A stretch of 64,000 nt of DNA from Cinclus cinclus. Lineage: Eukaryota > Chordata > Aves > Passeriformes > Cinclidae. The notes beneath the pieces were generated by a model, which was not told the origin of the DNA, did no database searches, and was given only the letters and a program-made list of their open reading frames with translations. The position numbers were made by a program, and so were the translations under genes. The DNA lies in contig NC_085047.1 of assembly GCF_963662255.1 (NCBI RefSeq), positions 105,580,181 through 105,644,180 of the forward strand, written 5' to 3'. This document shows positions 13,701-26,212 of the stretch, in pieces; position 1 is the first letter of the stretch, and each line of letters opens with the position of its first letter.

Positions 13701-15145
13701 AGTAAGGCTAATGGGCTTAAACTTGAGTAGGAAGAAAAGTAGAAAGAAATATTTTAATTTATGATCAAGGAAGTAATAAAACCACAGAAATGTGTCATAA
13801 AAAAGTGTCCATTTTATTCTACTTAATATGATAAAACAAATTACCATAATAAATTATGTAAGAAAGAAATTCTGTCTTGTCTAAATTAGAGTGAGTGTTG
13901 CCCTCTGTTGAGGACAAAATTTTTATTCCTAAGAAGAGTTAACACTTGTGAACATGTTTATCTACTTTGCAAATCAAAAGTAGATGTTTAAAAATGATCT
14001 GTAGTGTAGATGTGTAAAAAGTAGATGTGCTCTGTTCTTTCAAGAGTCCATTGAGGCTGTTCTCATGGCTAAAGAGAAGTCTCCTGCTTTGAGTGATGCC
14101 CAAAAGCACAGACTTTCTTTTTTTTCAACTTCCTAATTCTAATGAATTTGAAGGGTAGATTACTTTAGTTCTATTTTCTAGGTATAATGAGAAAGGTCAG
14201 AAATTCAATTAAGTTCCCAATTATATACCCTGTCTTCTTGTGGTTCTTCATTAAAATTATTATTTTAAGAAATTCTGTTATACAAATAATGGTGCTATTG
14301 CTACTATTACCAACACTACAATTGCTTAACAGCAAAGATAACAGGGTTTTTTTAAGAAAACTCAAAATTGTAAAGAAGAGAAGACATACACCACTGTATA
14401 GTCTCTCAAAAAAAAAAAAATTCTAGCTTTTGATCACTGGCTTTTTCAATTACATTGAGACACCAGACTCCCATTGGGAAATTGAGTATTAGACATGTTA
14501 ATTGTGTCTACTAGCTTTTTCAAGATAATAAAAAGCTCAGTGATTCCATGAATGCTTTCACTCCTCACTTTGCTTAGGAGAACAGGCACAATTTACAGCA
14601 CACTGATATTGCTGTAGCCATAATTTTATAAATATATATTGGTATAAAAATACTCAGACTAAAAATCAGCGCTGAAAACCACCTGTTAATGATGATGTGG
14701 AATGTTGCATATGCAAGAACAGCACACATGGTCAGCTGAGACTTATGTGGCTGCTAAATAGGATTGTACCTGTACCTGGGCCTGTGGTACAGGCTGAGGA
14801 GCTGAAAAGTGAGGAAAATAACTGTGTGCAGCATGTGCTGTCAGAGGCACTTTGGAGCCTGGGGGTCAGTGAGCACGGTCTGTGGGGGATCCCAGGAATG
14901 TGACTCACCAGCACCCACATCAGCCTGCTCTGAAAGCCCACTTGGACACATGTAAATCAAAATGCTATGACACCCTTGAAACCAGTCCAGATTTAAAGAA
15001 AAAAAAATACAGATTTGAACCCATTTGCAAATATTGATTATGTTTAAGTACTGCAGACCAGAAGTACAAGGTCTGTACTTCCCACTGAACTGGCAGTTCT
15101 TTCATTTTCTCTTCTTCTCAATCATGAATGGTTGATTATTTAAAG

Positions 15146-15154
<9 letters not shown>
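10701..15154. other. AT-rich unique DNA without a recognised gene
   Basis: No exon or mobile element was recognised. The part at 14690-14945 is somewhat GC-richer and has overlapping open frames on both strands of under 70 codons, without family resemblance. Confidence 0.55.
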
Positions 15155-15177
<23 letters not shown>

Positions 15178-15179
15178 TG
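15155..15179 (+). repeat. (TA)n microsatellite
   Basis: About twelve uninterrupted AT repeats follow an A run. Confidence 0.9.
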
Positions 15180-15531
15180 TTACAGAATTGTGATATCAAT
15201 ACTTGCAGTCATTTGAAAAAAGTAATTTAACATCCCTGTTTTTTCTACTCTATTAAAAAAAAAAAAGTCCGATATAGCATTAATTAATCTATGGTTAAAA
15301 ATATATTAAAAGTATATTTTTATCCCTAACTTGGGGAAAGAAATTGGCAAAATTTTATAAATCTGAGACTAAATTCTTGGATTTATAACATGTATGACTA
15401 CATTAGGATAAAAGCTTAATGAAGCTTGCTCACTCAAAAGAAAGCAAAGCTCTTGACATTACTACAAGAAGGAAGATGAAAAGTGAACTTATTTGTCTAT
15501 ATACTGAACAGATTAGGAAAAAGAGATCCAG

Positions 15532-15567
15532 TTAACTTTCAACTTAACTTTCAACTTAACTTTCAAG
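15532..15567 (+). repeat. 12-bp tandem repeat, three copies
   Basis: The unit TTAACTTTCAAC is repeated three times in a row, with the last copy ending in G in place of C. Confidence 0.85.
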
Positions 15568-16179
15568 TTAATATTGTACCAAGTGAATCTCAATATAAGA
15601 TGCCAAAGTAACCATAAATTGTATGAAACTTAATTGTTAATGCTCAAAATTAAATGTCAATCCTATTAGAAATCCAAAGGGTTGAGTGAGCCATACAAAA
15701 AAGTGATAGTGGTGGGCCTATAAGGTAACGTTATCTAAGATTGCCTGGCATATGTATTTGACTTTTCATTTGAAGGTGGCAGCAGTACAAAATTTTTAAG
15801 ATATTCCCCTTCGAGACAGAAATCTAACCACTAGATATATAATGGTCCTAAATATATTTGGAATAGTACTGGAATAAGGTGGGTGAGAATGTTGTGCTGT
15901 CACTTTGTTAGTAGACTTAAACTCTGGCATCTCCCTGCTTGTACACCACAGAAATCCAAAATTACAAAGGTAAAAGTGAAGGTATCTAGCAATACAGTGG
16001 GATGTGAGGTACTTGTGTTAAACCACCACAGGAACAAAACAACCTGATAAACCACCAAAGCTTAAACTTTTTCTGAACAGTGAAGAAGAAAAATTATAGA
16101 AACCAGATTTATAAATTAATTCCCATCCCTGGAAATATTTTTTTCAAATCACTCAAAACATGTAGTCACAGGATGACAT
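15568..16179. other. AT-rich unique DNA
   Basis: No gene or repeat was recognised. Confidence 0.5.
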
Positions 16180-16425
16180 GTCAGGTCCAGCCTACTTTTG
16201 GACACTCAATGCAGTGTCCAGCTGAGTTTTGAATGTCTTCAAGGTGGATCCCACTCAGAATCACTGAGCTGTTTCCATCATTTGACATCCTACAGAAAAT
16301 TATTCTTCTCTATGCCAAGGCATAATTTCAACTTTTATCTTACGTCCATTGCTTCTTCTCCTTTCATTATGTATCTCTGAATGGTGTGGTTTCAACATCT
16401 CTTTACCCTTCTTTTTGAGTAGCTG
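16180..16425 (-). mobile_element. CR1-type LINE 3' UTR fragment
   Basis: Read on the plus strand, this follows the reverse complement of a CR1 3' end. It shows a 'ccagctgagttttgaatgtc' segment, a stretch with 'gctgtttccatcatttga', then a 'gtccattgcttcttctcctt' segment. In CR1 these match the region where the element would encode its terminal Glu-Arg/Leu-rich block and the start of its UTR. The copy is diverged and truncated. Confidence 0.65.
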
Positions 16426-17170
16426 TAGATATATGTAAACAAAATATAAATATAGATATAAACAAAAAAAAAAACAAACAAAAAATAACCAACAGAGAAA
16501 GGAATTAAAAAGAACAACCCCACACAAAACCCCCATTATACAGGAATTAGATGAACTGGATACTCTCTGTACCTATCTCAGTTTGTGGTTCCATCACTGA
16601 TTTCTTCATATTGACTGAGGGCCCATGCAAGCACAGAGACAGTACAAAGCAGACTCCTTTTATTAAGACCTTTTCTCTGTGTTCTGCTTCTTTCCCTTTT
16701 CCTTTCTTTTTCTCACATTTTATCATATGTCGGTGTCACCTGCAGGGGATTGGCTTTTTTTCTAAATCACTGTTCCAGAAGAAAAATGAGAGATAGACCG
16801 TGTTTTGTTGGCCTCATGGTAATAATCCTTCAATGAGAGACTGTGAGCAGCTTTTCTGGGCAAGACAGATGTCGTAAATGAGCTGGCAGATGGAAAAGGA
16901 AAAAAAAAAGAAATAAAAAGAGACATATGTTCAGCATGTAATACAAACTAGAATTTGTAATATGATAATACATAAATCTTTCATACTGAAGCCTCTGAAA
17001 CTTCTATTTATGCATATAGCACGTCCAACTATAGTATCAGTATTATCTCCAGTTAAAATACCCATCTACCTCATGTAAGGAGACTGCCCACTGATTCTGC
17101 TTTAGCTCTTATATATTTTAGCAAGAAAAGTAAAGCAAATTAAGAAACATGCATAACACCTGGAACTGCT
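16426..17170. other. AT-rich unique DNA
   Basis: No gene was recognised. It has an A-rich patch at 16460-16490. Confidence 0.5.
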
Positions 17171-17190
17171 TCTCTTCTCTCCTCTTCTCT

Positions 17191-17425
17191 CTCCTCTCCT
17201 CTCCTCTCCTCTCCTCTCCTCTCCTCTCCTCTCCTCTCCTCTCCTCTCCTCTCCTCTCCTCTCCTCTCCTCTCCTCTCCTCTCCTCTCCTCTCCTCTCCT
17301 CTCCTCTCCTCTCCTCTCCTCTCCTCTCCTCTCCTCTCCTCTCCTCTCCTCTCCTCTCCTCTCCTCTCCTCTCCTCTCCTCTCCTCTCCTCTCCTCTCCT
17401 CTCCTCTCCTTTCCTCTCCTCTCGT
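17191..17425 (+). repeat. Long (TCTCC)n pentanucleotide array
   Basis: About 47 copies of the pentamer CTCCT run almost without fault. There is a single substitution, TTCCT, near 17411, and degenerate pyrimidine units at the left edge from 17171. All pyrimidines lie on one strand and all purines on the other, so the tract could adopt a triplex (H-DNA) under supercoiling. The open frame spanning it is only the translated repeat (Leu-Leu-Ser-Ser-Pro) and is not a gene. Confidence 0.97.
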
Positions 17426-20400
17426 CTTTATTTTTTGGGGGTTTTTGTGGAGTTTCCCAGTCCTCTTCTTTTAACCTTGTAGAGCCATATATAGCTGTAT
17501 TTGTGTGGATATTTCTGATTTATTGAAAAGACCAAATTTCCTTTGATCTTGAGTATCTTAGTATGCATAAGCCCTGATTTGAAACAGATCTTTTTATTGG
17601 TGTGTTGGAAAGAGTGAGCAGTGATATTTTGTGTTGTAGAAAAAATAGAACAAGTAGGATTTTATTGATTCTATTTTCTCCTAAAACGTATTAATTAAGA
17701 TTTTTAACTTTAGAGTTCCACTTATAAAATTTCTCCATAAAGATTCATCTGTACAAAAGACAGAAATTTCTTGGCCCACAGTATAATTGCCTGTAGTAAG
17801 TTCTACATGATCATTACAAGTTTAATCTCACAGATAATTTTCCATGTTCAAAGCAAGCGACGACACTCAGAGACCTGAAAACAACAGAGGTACTAACTGA
17901 AAGGCCATGTACAATTATATATAATTGGATCATAGACAGGGAGAGAGAGCTCAGAATTTCCTTCTGTAATGATCCATCAGCAGAAGATATCTTTCAAATT
18001 TTATCAGGTAATCAATTTAGCAGGAAGCAATCAGGACGCTGAAAAATGCTGGTTCCAAATGTGTTCTCTACAACATTCTTTACACCAAACAAAATAATAA
18101 ATAGTTTAAATATGCTCAAATTCTGATCTTCATTTGGGATTGTTATTACAATATGTAACTGGTTGAATATAGAGCTGCATGATTGCATCAAAATGTTTAT
18201 GAGGAATATTTTCATTTACTCAGCAGAAAACTATATAACCATTCTATACACACTGCTAACTTTCTTCAAATGTTAGTAACAGTACATTCCTTTCCTAATT
18301 TCTGTACTGCTTTATTCTCTACCTTGTCATTATGTGATGACAAAAAATAAATTAAAAAATAAGTTTAAAAATATTCAGGTCTATATCATGGTTTACTTAG
18401 AATGCATTTGGCACATTTGTTTCTTTCTGAGCCAGGTAACATTACAGTAGAAGCATATTTTCCTCTGTGTTTCTTGAGGCAAATCAGTGTTTTGAATAAT
18501 AGAAATGGATGGTTTTGATCTAAGAAGATAGAACTGTTTTACAGAGTGAGGGCAAGTATCTCAATAACTGTGAAGGAATAGCTGTAGAGCAAAGGGCAAG
18601 ATCCTCTCATCATTTGCAGCCTTTGGGGAATATTGTTCTCACTTAGATGAGCTCTTTGGACAAGCTCTACAGCAAATTTGGGAATGAAAAAACACAAAAA
18701 TATTTTACAGCCGAGGAAAGATCAGGACATTTAATACAGTTACAGTAAAGGATGCATTCTATGTTTCAAAGCACAATTATTTTTAGTTTAAGGTGTGATA
18801 TGCCAGATACATATTATCTTTCTCACTCTATTTTATTGTACCAGAAACAGGAAAGGCATCTCTACTGTTCTCCTGATTTCTGACAAGTTTTATTTCACTT
18901 GACTTCAGCAGTATTCACTCTACTTTGGTTCTTTTGAGAGACTGAACATGCACATGATAATGACAAGACTTTGGGGGTTTTACTTGAAATAGCCACTCTA
19001 CCCCTTTTCAACTTACATGATATTTCATATATTTTGAATGCATCACTCAGAAATGAAATTAAATGATGAATGAAGACAAATTATACTACTCTACATACAC
19101 CTCCATGCTGTAAATTATTATACTGTACCTTGAAAACTTTCTTGCAGAACTAATAGACTGATAAAATAATATAGAATGCAAAATATATTTGTATTCTACA
19201 AGGAAAAAATCTATTAATATTAGCTGTAGTAAGAGCGAGGTGATGGGGTTTTAAAAGTGTGTTTATGTATATTGAAAACTGTAACAGATTCTCTACATTA
19301 CAGGAAAACCTTTTTGACCTAGTACTGTGCATATTCTGTTATGGTTTTCATGGTTTTAACTGTTATACCATAACAAATACTTTTTAAAAATGGAGCAGGA
19401 GGAAGGATTTTTATAGTTAATCTGGAGACAATGTTTTGTTTTGGAGAAGGGAAACTAGTGAGGCAGCTATTTTTAGATCTGAATTCAACTAATAGGAAAG
19501 AGCTGGTTGAGACTTGAATGTAGAAGGTAGTTTGAGTGCAAGTCATTACAAAAGACCAGAGAATAGCCTTCTAAGAACAGAAAAAGTGTGAGAAAAACAT
19601 TAAGAGAAAACTGTGTTTCCAATAAACAGAATTTAGCAAATTCAGGTATGGTTTACAATTTAAGGAACATATTGAAGTATAATTAAAACAGACTCTTCAG
19701 AGTGCAATGCTAAACTAGCCTGGTGTCAGAGCAAGGCAGAAAGACTGAGAGAGACTCCTACAGCAGAAGGGATTTCCAGGGTGCTGGAAACTGGCACATG
19801 TCTAAGAATAATTTTGCAAAAGAATAGAACAAATTTATAGAGATAAAATTGGAAAGAGTAGGGAGCAAAATTATTTTAAACTAGCAAGACATGTAAAAAG
19901 CACCAAAGAATAAGTTCTGTAAGTGCATCAGAAATAAGAATTCAGTGATTATTTCTAAGCAGAGCACAGAAATGTGCTTTAAGTGTGCATGAGCATGCAT
20001 TTCTATATGCATATTAGTACAAGGATCAAACTTTTTTGCTAGTGAATTGAAAGACTTTCAGATGAAAAATCTCAGAGGGGATTTGATGCTGTATTCATTT
20101 TTCTGTTATAGACCTAGCAGTTTAGTGAGGCTATTAAATAAAAGACTTTAAAAACTGAGGCAAATTAATGAAAGATCAAAGGAAGAGTGGTTTTCCCAAA
20201 CAATGAAATAATTCCTCAGACTATATGGTTTAATAATTCATATATTAAAAAAAAAAGTGGCATAAAGTATTTTTGGGAAACACTAAAGTGTAAAAGGTAG
20301 TGACATGAACACAAACACTTAAAAATATCTTCATCTACCACATCAGGATTGCAGTTTGTCAGGGCAATTGATGCAGGAGAGGATCAAAACCTCATTTCCT

Positions 20401-20454
20401 CACAAGGAAGCCTTTATCTTCCATGTATCCTTAATTCTCTAAATAGTGCTGTGA
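17426..20454. other. AT-rich unique DNA without a recognised gene
   Basis: No exon, RNA gene or mobile element was recognised. The open frames are short and AT-driven. Confidence 0.55.
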
Positions 20455-20545
20455 ATCTTGGGGATGGTTCTGTGCAGAGCCAGGAGCTGGATTCAGTGGT
20501 CCTTGTGGTCTTTTCTGACCCAATGGATTCTGTGATTTTGTGACT
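20455..20545 (+). mobile_element. CR1 LINE 3' terminal fragment
   Basis: About 90 bases match the extreme 3' end of CR1. 'gtgcagagccaggagctgga' is followed by the 'ggtccttgtggtcttttctgac' type segment and the octamer-like tail TGGATTCTGTGATTTTGTG. The tail is the usual CR1 end repeat, so orientation is plus. The 5' side is truncated. Confidence 0.85.
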
Positions 20546-21293
20546 ACCCATGTAACAGCCTAATCTCATCCTGAATCTTGTCAAACATTGTTGCTTATCC
20601 CTTATGTCAGGTTATTTTTTTCTTTGGGCTTCCTTGCTTTTGGTAATGTCATTGGAAGTAAAGCACAGATCCAAATTTGAGCTTGCAGTGACCTGCTATG
20701 TGTTTGATGTTAGGGTTGAACTGCATAGCATACAACTGGGGTTTCATGTCATAAACCACTTGTAGATTGGCTTAGAGATAAAGGGAAAATGTTGTAGATC
20801 TTGTTCCTGTTCCTTTCAGAAAACAGAATTAGAGTTCAGAACTTACAGTTTTGTTGTTGTGGGTTTTTTTTTAATGCAGTTTTTTTTTTCTCAAGTTAGA
20901 GGCACAAAACAGCAATGAAGATTCTTAAATCTAGTTGATTGCTACACAAAATATCTTGAATTTTGCAGATGATTCACATGACTGAGACAATAATTTGCTG
21001 TATGGCCCAACTCAGAGAGAAAAACTCCAGCAATTTTTGCCTCTGTGATGAGTAGAACTGAATTAAAGATGAGCAGCAATAAGTAAAATAGTCCTCTCAA
21101 CATGGGTAAAAATTAATTTCATTTGAGCTGATTTATATTAATTTTATTCATTACATGATGGGGCTCTGAAGTAGTTATGACCTTTGAGGTCAATGCTGGT
21201 AGACAACTTGTTATACTGAGTATGCAAAGCTGTCATCATGTCTTTAAGGTTTGAAATGTTTATACTTGTATAGATAAAATTGGGTTTATTTTA

Positions 21294-21297
<4 letters not shown>
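20546..21297. other. AT-rich unique DNA
   Basis: No gene or repeat was recognised. Confidence 0.5.

Positions 21298-21324
<27 letters not shown>
21298..21324 (+). repeat. Poly(T) run of 27
   Basis: An uninterrupted run of T. On the minus strand it reads as poly(A), but no poly(A) signal is seen immediately upstream on that strand, so it is treated as a simple repeat. Confidence 0.95.
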
Positions 21325-21412
21325 GATGACCGGGAGAAATAAAAAAAATATTAGTAGACAGGCTGTAAAAGTAATGCTAACTCCATAGAGTGTGTTCTAA
21401 GTTCTTGGAAGG

Positions 21413-21459
21413 AAGTTGCCCAGAAACCTGTTGGAAAGAAAAGTTGCCCAGAAACCTGA
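21413..21459 (+). repeat. Short direct repeat, two copies
   Basis: The 18-base string AAGTTGCCCAGAAACCTG occurs at 21413-21430 and again at 21442-21459, separated by 11 bases. It lies at the start of a GC-richer stretch that extends to about 21730 and has no recognised identity. Confidence 0.8.
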
Positions 21460-22813
21460 GGCTGTTGGAAGATCTCCCTGCTCTCCCAAGTCTTCCCTAC
21501 TCATTTGGTTCCAGGTGCAGTGCTAGCAAGAGCTCACGTGTTCAGACCCCTCTTCCTCTGCCTGCTCCATCTCAGCCCTCTCAAAGCTTTCAGGTCCAGG
21601 TTTTGCTCATCTTCCCCTCAGGGAAGGCTCATGCTGCTAGAAGGTGAGATCAGCTCCAGAGGGGAGTGCTCAGGATGGAGCAGTTGATGGCCTCATCTGC
21701 TGCTGCCCAGCCACATCCTCTGAAAAGAGCACACCATCAGAAAATGTGTCCCCCTTCAGAGTTTGCATTGCTACTCACTCCGCTTGAAAGAAGTCAGGTA
21801 TTTCATGTGGTATAAACAGGGCTTCCCCATATAAGCAGGAGAAATGTCTTCAAAGTTAAATCCACTGAGAATTTCAAAAGCTTTCAGTATTGCTGTTCAG
21901 ACTTTAAAATATATTCATAGACTGATTAATTTCACTTTGATCTCATCTCTATTATTTCTATTACCTACAGCAGAGTTAGGTTAGCCTTTCAGTTGACAGA
22001 ACTACTGTACTGTCTTTCACAAGCCCGCAAATTTTACCGAGTAATTAAGGTTTGATTCTGTGAGCTGAAATAAGTGAAAATTTTCTTTTTATATAATAGC
22101 TGTAATGAGAACCCTGCTCTGCCATATCACTATAAGGAGAGCAGATTTCTGACATCAGTGTTAGAGGCAAATATCTTTCTAAAGAGGAAACAAGGTTAGA
22201 TGGAGCACTGCTGGAAGTCCTTTTATTTGCCATGATGCCAAACATCAAACTACAAAATCATTTTACTCTCATTATTAACTTTTTCAAGAGATGTACTGCT
22301 TTCCACAGAGCTGTGTTCAAGTCAGTGGGAGAAAAGAGAGATGACTTTATCAGCAGAGAAGGAGATGAACAGAATTAAAGGAAATTTGATGAGGTGTAAA
22401 CAAAGTAGCAGCTTGAGCTGGAGGGTGGACTGTAAATTGAAGATGGTAGTGAGAAAAAGAACAGTTTGCAAAATTAGCTTAAAAACTGTTACACATCAAA
22501 GCAAACAACAGGTCATTTTTAAAGCTTATTTAAGCAATAATTTAAAATTGTGTTTAAGTGAAGACAACAAACAGAAATGTTTCAACCATAAAGTACAGTG
22601 CAGTTGCTTCCTTGGATTCATCTCACGCTGCTTCACTGCTTCAGGGTCAACTCTAGCATTGTGCCAGATATTCTAAAGTACTCTTGTGTCGAAAGGCATA
22701 AAAATGAAGCTTGTATATTTTCAATGCATTCACCTAGATTTTGAGTTATCAAAACAGATTGGAAACAAATTTTTTAACAATTGCAAATTGATTTTACTCC
22801 GTTGCAAATTTCG
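21460..22813. other. Unique DNA, GC-richer at its left end
   Basis: The part to about 21730 has higher GC and overlapping short frames. An open frame at 22341-22676 (111 codons, plus strand) has no recognisable domain, no signal peptide and a composition typical of chance frames. No gene is called. Confidence 0.5.
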
Positions 22814-22850
22814 TTGTTTTTTTGTTTTTGTTTTTGTTTTTTTTTTTTTG
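22814..22850 (+). repeat. (TTTTTG)n T-rich repeat
   Basis: T runs are punctuated by single G at intervals of about six. Confidence 0.85.
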
Positions 22851-24011
22851 TCAGAACATTAATTGTTACATCTTAAATAGATTTCTTGGTATCTGTAGCT
22901 GCATTATTCATTAGAACTGCTAAAGTAAAACATTTGAGTTTAGCTAGACCGGCACAGAAAACTGTAACTATTTATAAAGGTAAAAAGTATGTTCTACCTG
23001 TGGATCAATAAAACTGTTTTTACAAGTAAGTCTCAGTCTAGAACAGCACACCATCCAAGAACTTACTCTTTTTACTGCAGAATGGTTGCCATCATTATAT
23101 GCTATTATCTTCCTATTTATTTAAAAAAAAAAAAAAAACAAACCGGTATACAAACATCCTTATGTGTAATATGTGTGGTTTTAGAAGTGGCCTAATATGT
23201 GCATGTCTTGATCCAAAGCACTTGATTTTGAAATCAGCTGGATATTCAGCCCATACTGGCATCGGGGTGATTGCCTCTTTCCCACTGCAGAGAAAAGAAA
23301 CTGCAGGGTCAAGGGCATCTTTAAAACGTAGCTGATTTGAACTTCTCTGAATGTTTCACTTGAAAATGTGGGAAAAGAGCAAGCATTGGTGCCAGCAATG
23401 AGGAAGCTTCTTCTGGAATGGAGTATATGTGATGTCTATAAAGAGACAATTAGTGAATTGTCAAACTAGTGAATTGTCACATTTTTGAAGTGGCATTTCA
23501 GCACACCAACATTCAAAAGATTCAGTTTTATAACATTTGGAAAATCTCACATGGATACAAAAAGTTACAGTTGAATGGATAATCTCCTTTAAACATGAAA
23601 AATGTCCAATTTTTGTTCAATTTAAGTGCCCTGTTTCAGAGATGTTACTTGTCTTTTCCAACCAAACCCTATACAATTGTCTGCTGTAAGTGGGCCATCA
23701 TTTTTCTAATGTGTTCCATCTCTGGAAACGTCAGAAGAAACTTTGAAAAATATTCAGATTCTGCTTCAATATCTCATCCCAATTTTTAGCTATAAACTAT
23801 TATGCATTTTTTATTATTATTCTTCCAGGAATTGGGGAGTGTACCTACTTTTAAAAAGATATTGCATTTTTTCAAATTGCAAATAACAGAAACTTTTGCA
23901 GAAATACAGGCTTTAAACTTTACTTAGGCAATTAAATACCTATATATATTAAAATATACATACTAAAATTATCATTAAATTATTATATATTAAAATATAT
24001 TAAATTATATA
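22851..24011. other. AT-rich unique DNA
   Basis: No gene was recognised. A 13-base direct repeat, TAGTGAATTGTCA, occurs at 23451 and 23467. The last 80 bases are almost pure A and T. Confidence 0.5.
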
Positions 24012-24015
24012 TACA

Positions 24016-24090
<75 letters not shown>
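24012..24090 (+). repeat. (GTATAT)n hexanucleotide array
   Basis: About twelve uninterrupted copies of GTATAT. The minus-strand frame through it is a run of alternating Tyr and Ile and is an artefact. Confidence 0.95.
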
Positions 24091-26110
24091 TTTAAAAAAC
24101 ATAGAGGAGACCAGAAAAAAATCATAGATTCTACATATAAGACTGAAAATAATGTAAAAGTAACCCCCTTTAGTTTCTTCACCTGATTCTTTTTATACAG
24201 GAATTTAAGAAAGAATTTTAGGATATCCATGGAAGGAAAATGTATATAAAAGATTGTAAAGGCCACCATTAAGTCTTTACATCTCTTTGAACCATACTAA
24301 AATATAATAATAATTAATATTTTTCACTGATTATTTTATCTTCACGAGATATGTTAAATATTTTTCAGTTATTGTTGATTGTTCTCCCTTTTTCATATAT
24401 TCAATGTGTAGAATAATAGATTGAATATTACGGATGCTTTGGAGAATAAATATGCTGCTGTATAAATGAACATGTGGAGTGAGGTGCACTGAAACCATCA
24501 AGGCAAAGTAATTCAAAAATATAATGCATATCTTACAGAGTTTAAAGCCCAATGATCATAGAAATGTTATGATTTGCAGAATAATTTTTTACACAATAAA
24601 TTAGCAGTTGAATTAGAAAGAATATATTTTTATAATGATTTTTCTTCTTTAGTGCAAAGATCTGGGTAAGTCTGAAGGTTGTTTGGTCATAAGTCATGTG
24701 AGTCCATTTCAGAGAAGATGTCACAATTTCCACAGAAGATGAGCAAGAATGAAGAAGCTGAAAGATCTTGCAGAAGATCTTCAACAGCTCTTTTCCTTTA
24801 AAGTGTCCTGCCCATCAGTCACAATAAGATATCCAGCTTTCAAACTCAGGACAGTCAGATGTAACCCTTAATAAAAACTGCAATTTAGCAGGAGTTACAG
24901 GTATGTCCAGTGGCACTGGCAATTCATGAGAAAATTTATTGTGTAGCAAGAGCTTTAACTCCATGGCCCTTTAATTCCATGCCTTATAGGTGGCACAGAA
25001 AAGGCTCATCTTTGCATCTTCCTCAAACTACTCTTCTCAGTCTTCCTAACTAAGATCATAAATTTTTCCCTGTTCTCACCTTTCTTCATCACCATCTCAG
25101 CCTGCCCTTCTAATTGCAGACCCTCTCAGCTTCACATTTTATGTGTCATACTGTTTTTGATGGGATGCATAGGCAAGGGAAGAAGTACAGAATTCAGTTC
25201 TCCACACCACAGAAAACTTCTCAACATGTACATATCTATTTATTTTCTAGTCTGAGACATTGTTTCACTAGCCAAATGCTGAAAAAATTTAGGCAGCATA
25301 TTAACCTAGTGGAATGCTGAGGGACTTGTGTTTCCAGTCAACATGATCCCATAACATTGTGCTGAAAACCATCCAAGATTTATTGAGAAAGAAAAAAAAA
25401 TAAAAAGGCATGATTTCTTGGTTTAGCACTAAAGGCACTCAGCCTTGGGCGGGCAATTGTAACTGCAATTTCTGCTCACAGGATTGAATTTTACTCAGGA
25501 CTGAATAATTGAAATATAGAAACAGCTTTAGAAAAAAAAGAGCCAAAACTTCCTCCTCACAGAGAAGGCACTGAAAAAGTGACACTTTTCCTCTGTTTCT
25601 GTATACTCTGCAGCATCAAATGTGTCCTTGTGCAGCAGTGCAGCTTGGAGAACTTCACTACAATGTACATATTGATGATAGGGTGCTTTTGAGATGCGTG
25701 GGTTGGATCTCTGATCAGTTTCTGATTGAATTGAACTCCCACTTCCAGACAAATTCTCTGAGGTATTGCATAAAATATAGATGGTGGCACCATGACACAC
25801 TTTTAGAAAAAAAATTAGCAACGACAGCTGCCTTTTATAGGATGCCTGAATGTGTTCAGTAGTTTTAGGATGGGCTTCTTCAGATGCTTCAGCATAAGAA
25901 TGACACATTTTAAAACTTACACTAGCTTATATAGGAAATGCAGTTTGACTTTTTCAGTTCTTATGCACAGGCAGAGAGGCAAACTCAAGAAATGAAGAGA
26001 AATTTAAAGTCTGGTCTTGGATGCTTTGAATAAGTTCTATCAAATTCTACTTAATTTCTTGTTTGTATAGGTGAAAAACAGATGTGCAAAAGTATATATA
26101 GTAGCTTTCT
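24091..26110. other. AT-rich unique DNA without a recognised gene
   Basis: Overlapping open frames lie on both strands at 25528-25908, the longest being 126 codons on minus. They have no recognised domain and no supporting splice sites. No gene is called. Confidence 0.5.
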
Positions 26111-26183
26111 GTATGTATATATATATAAAATATATAATATATATTATATATAAAATATATACAATATATATGTAATATATATA
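26111..26183. repeat. AT-only low-complexity tract
   Basis: It consists almost wholly of TA and ATA units, with several overlapping palindromes. Confidence 0.85.
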
Positions 26184-26212
26184 TATTAGAAGTATATATA
26201 ATACTTCTAATA
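26184..26212. repeat. Perfect 12-bp inverted repeat (hairpin)
   Basis: The arms 26184-26195 (TATTAGAAGTAT) and 26201-26212 are perfect reverse complements around a 5-base loop (ATATA). It sits at the edge of the AT-only tract, and no T run makes it look like a terminator. Confidence 0.8.

Noticed and set aside
17191..17425. Tandem array as a CRISPR
   Set aside because: There are no spacers; it is a continuous pentamer repeat in a eukaryotic genome.
17149..17526. 125-codon open frame of Leu-Leu-Ser-Ser-Pro repeats
   Set aside because: It is the translation of the TCTCC microsatellite; any pentamer without a stop gives long frames in all phases.
24000..24269. 89-codon minus-strand frame with a Tyr/Ile run
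   Set aside because: It is produced by the GTATAT array joined to AT-rich sequence.
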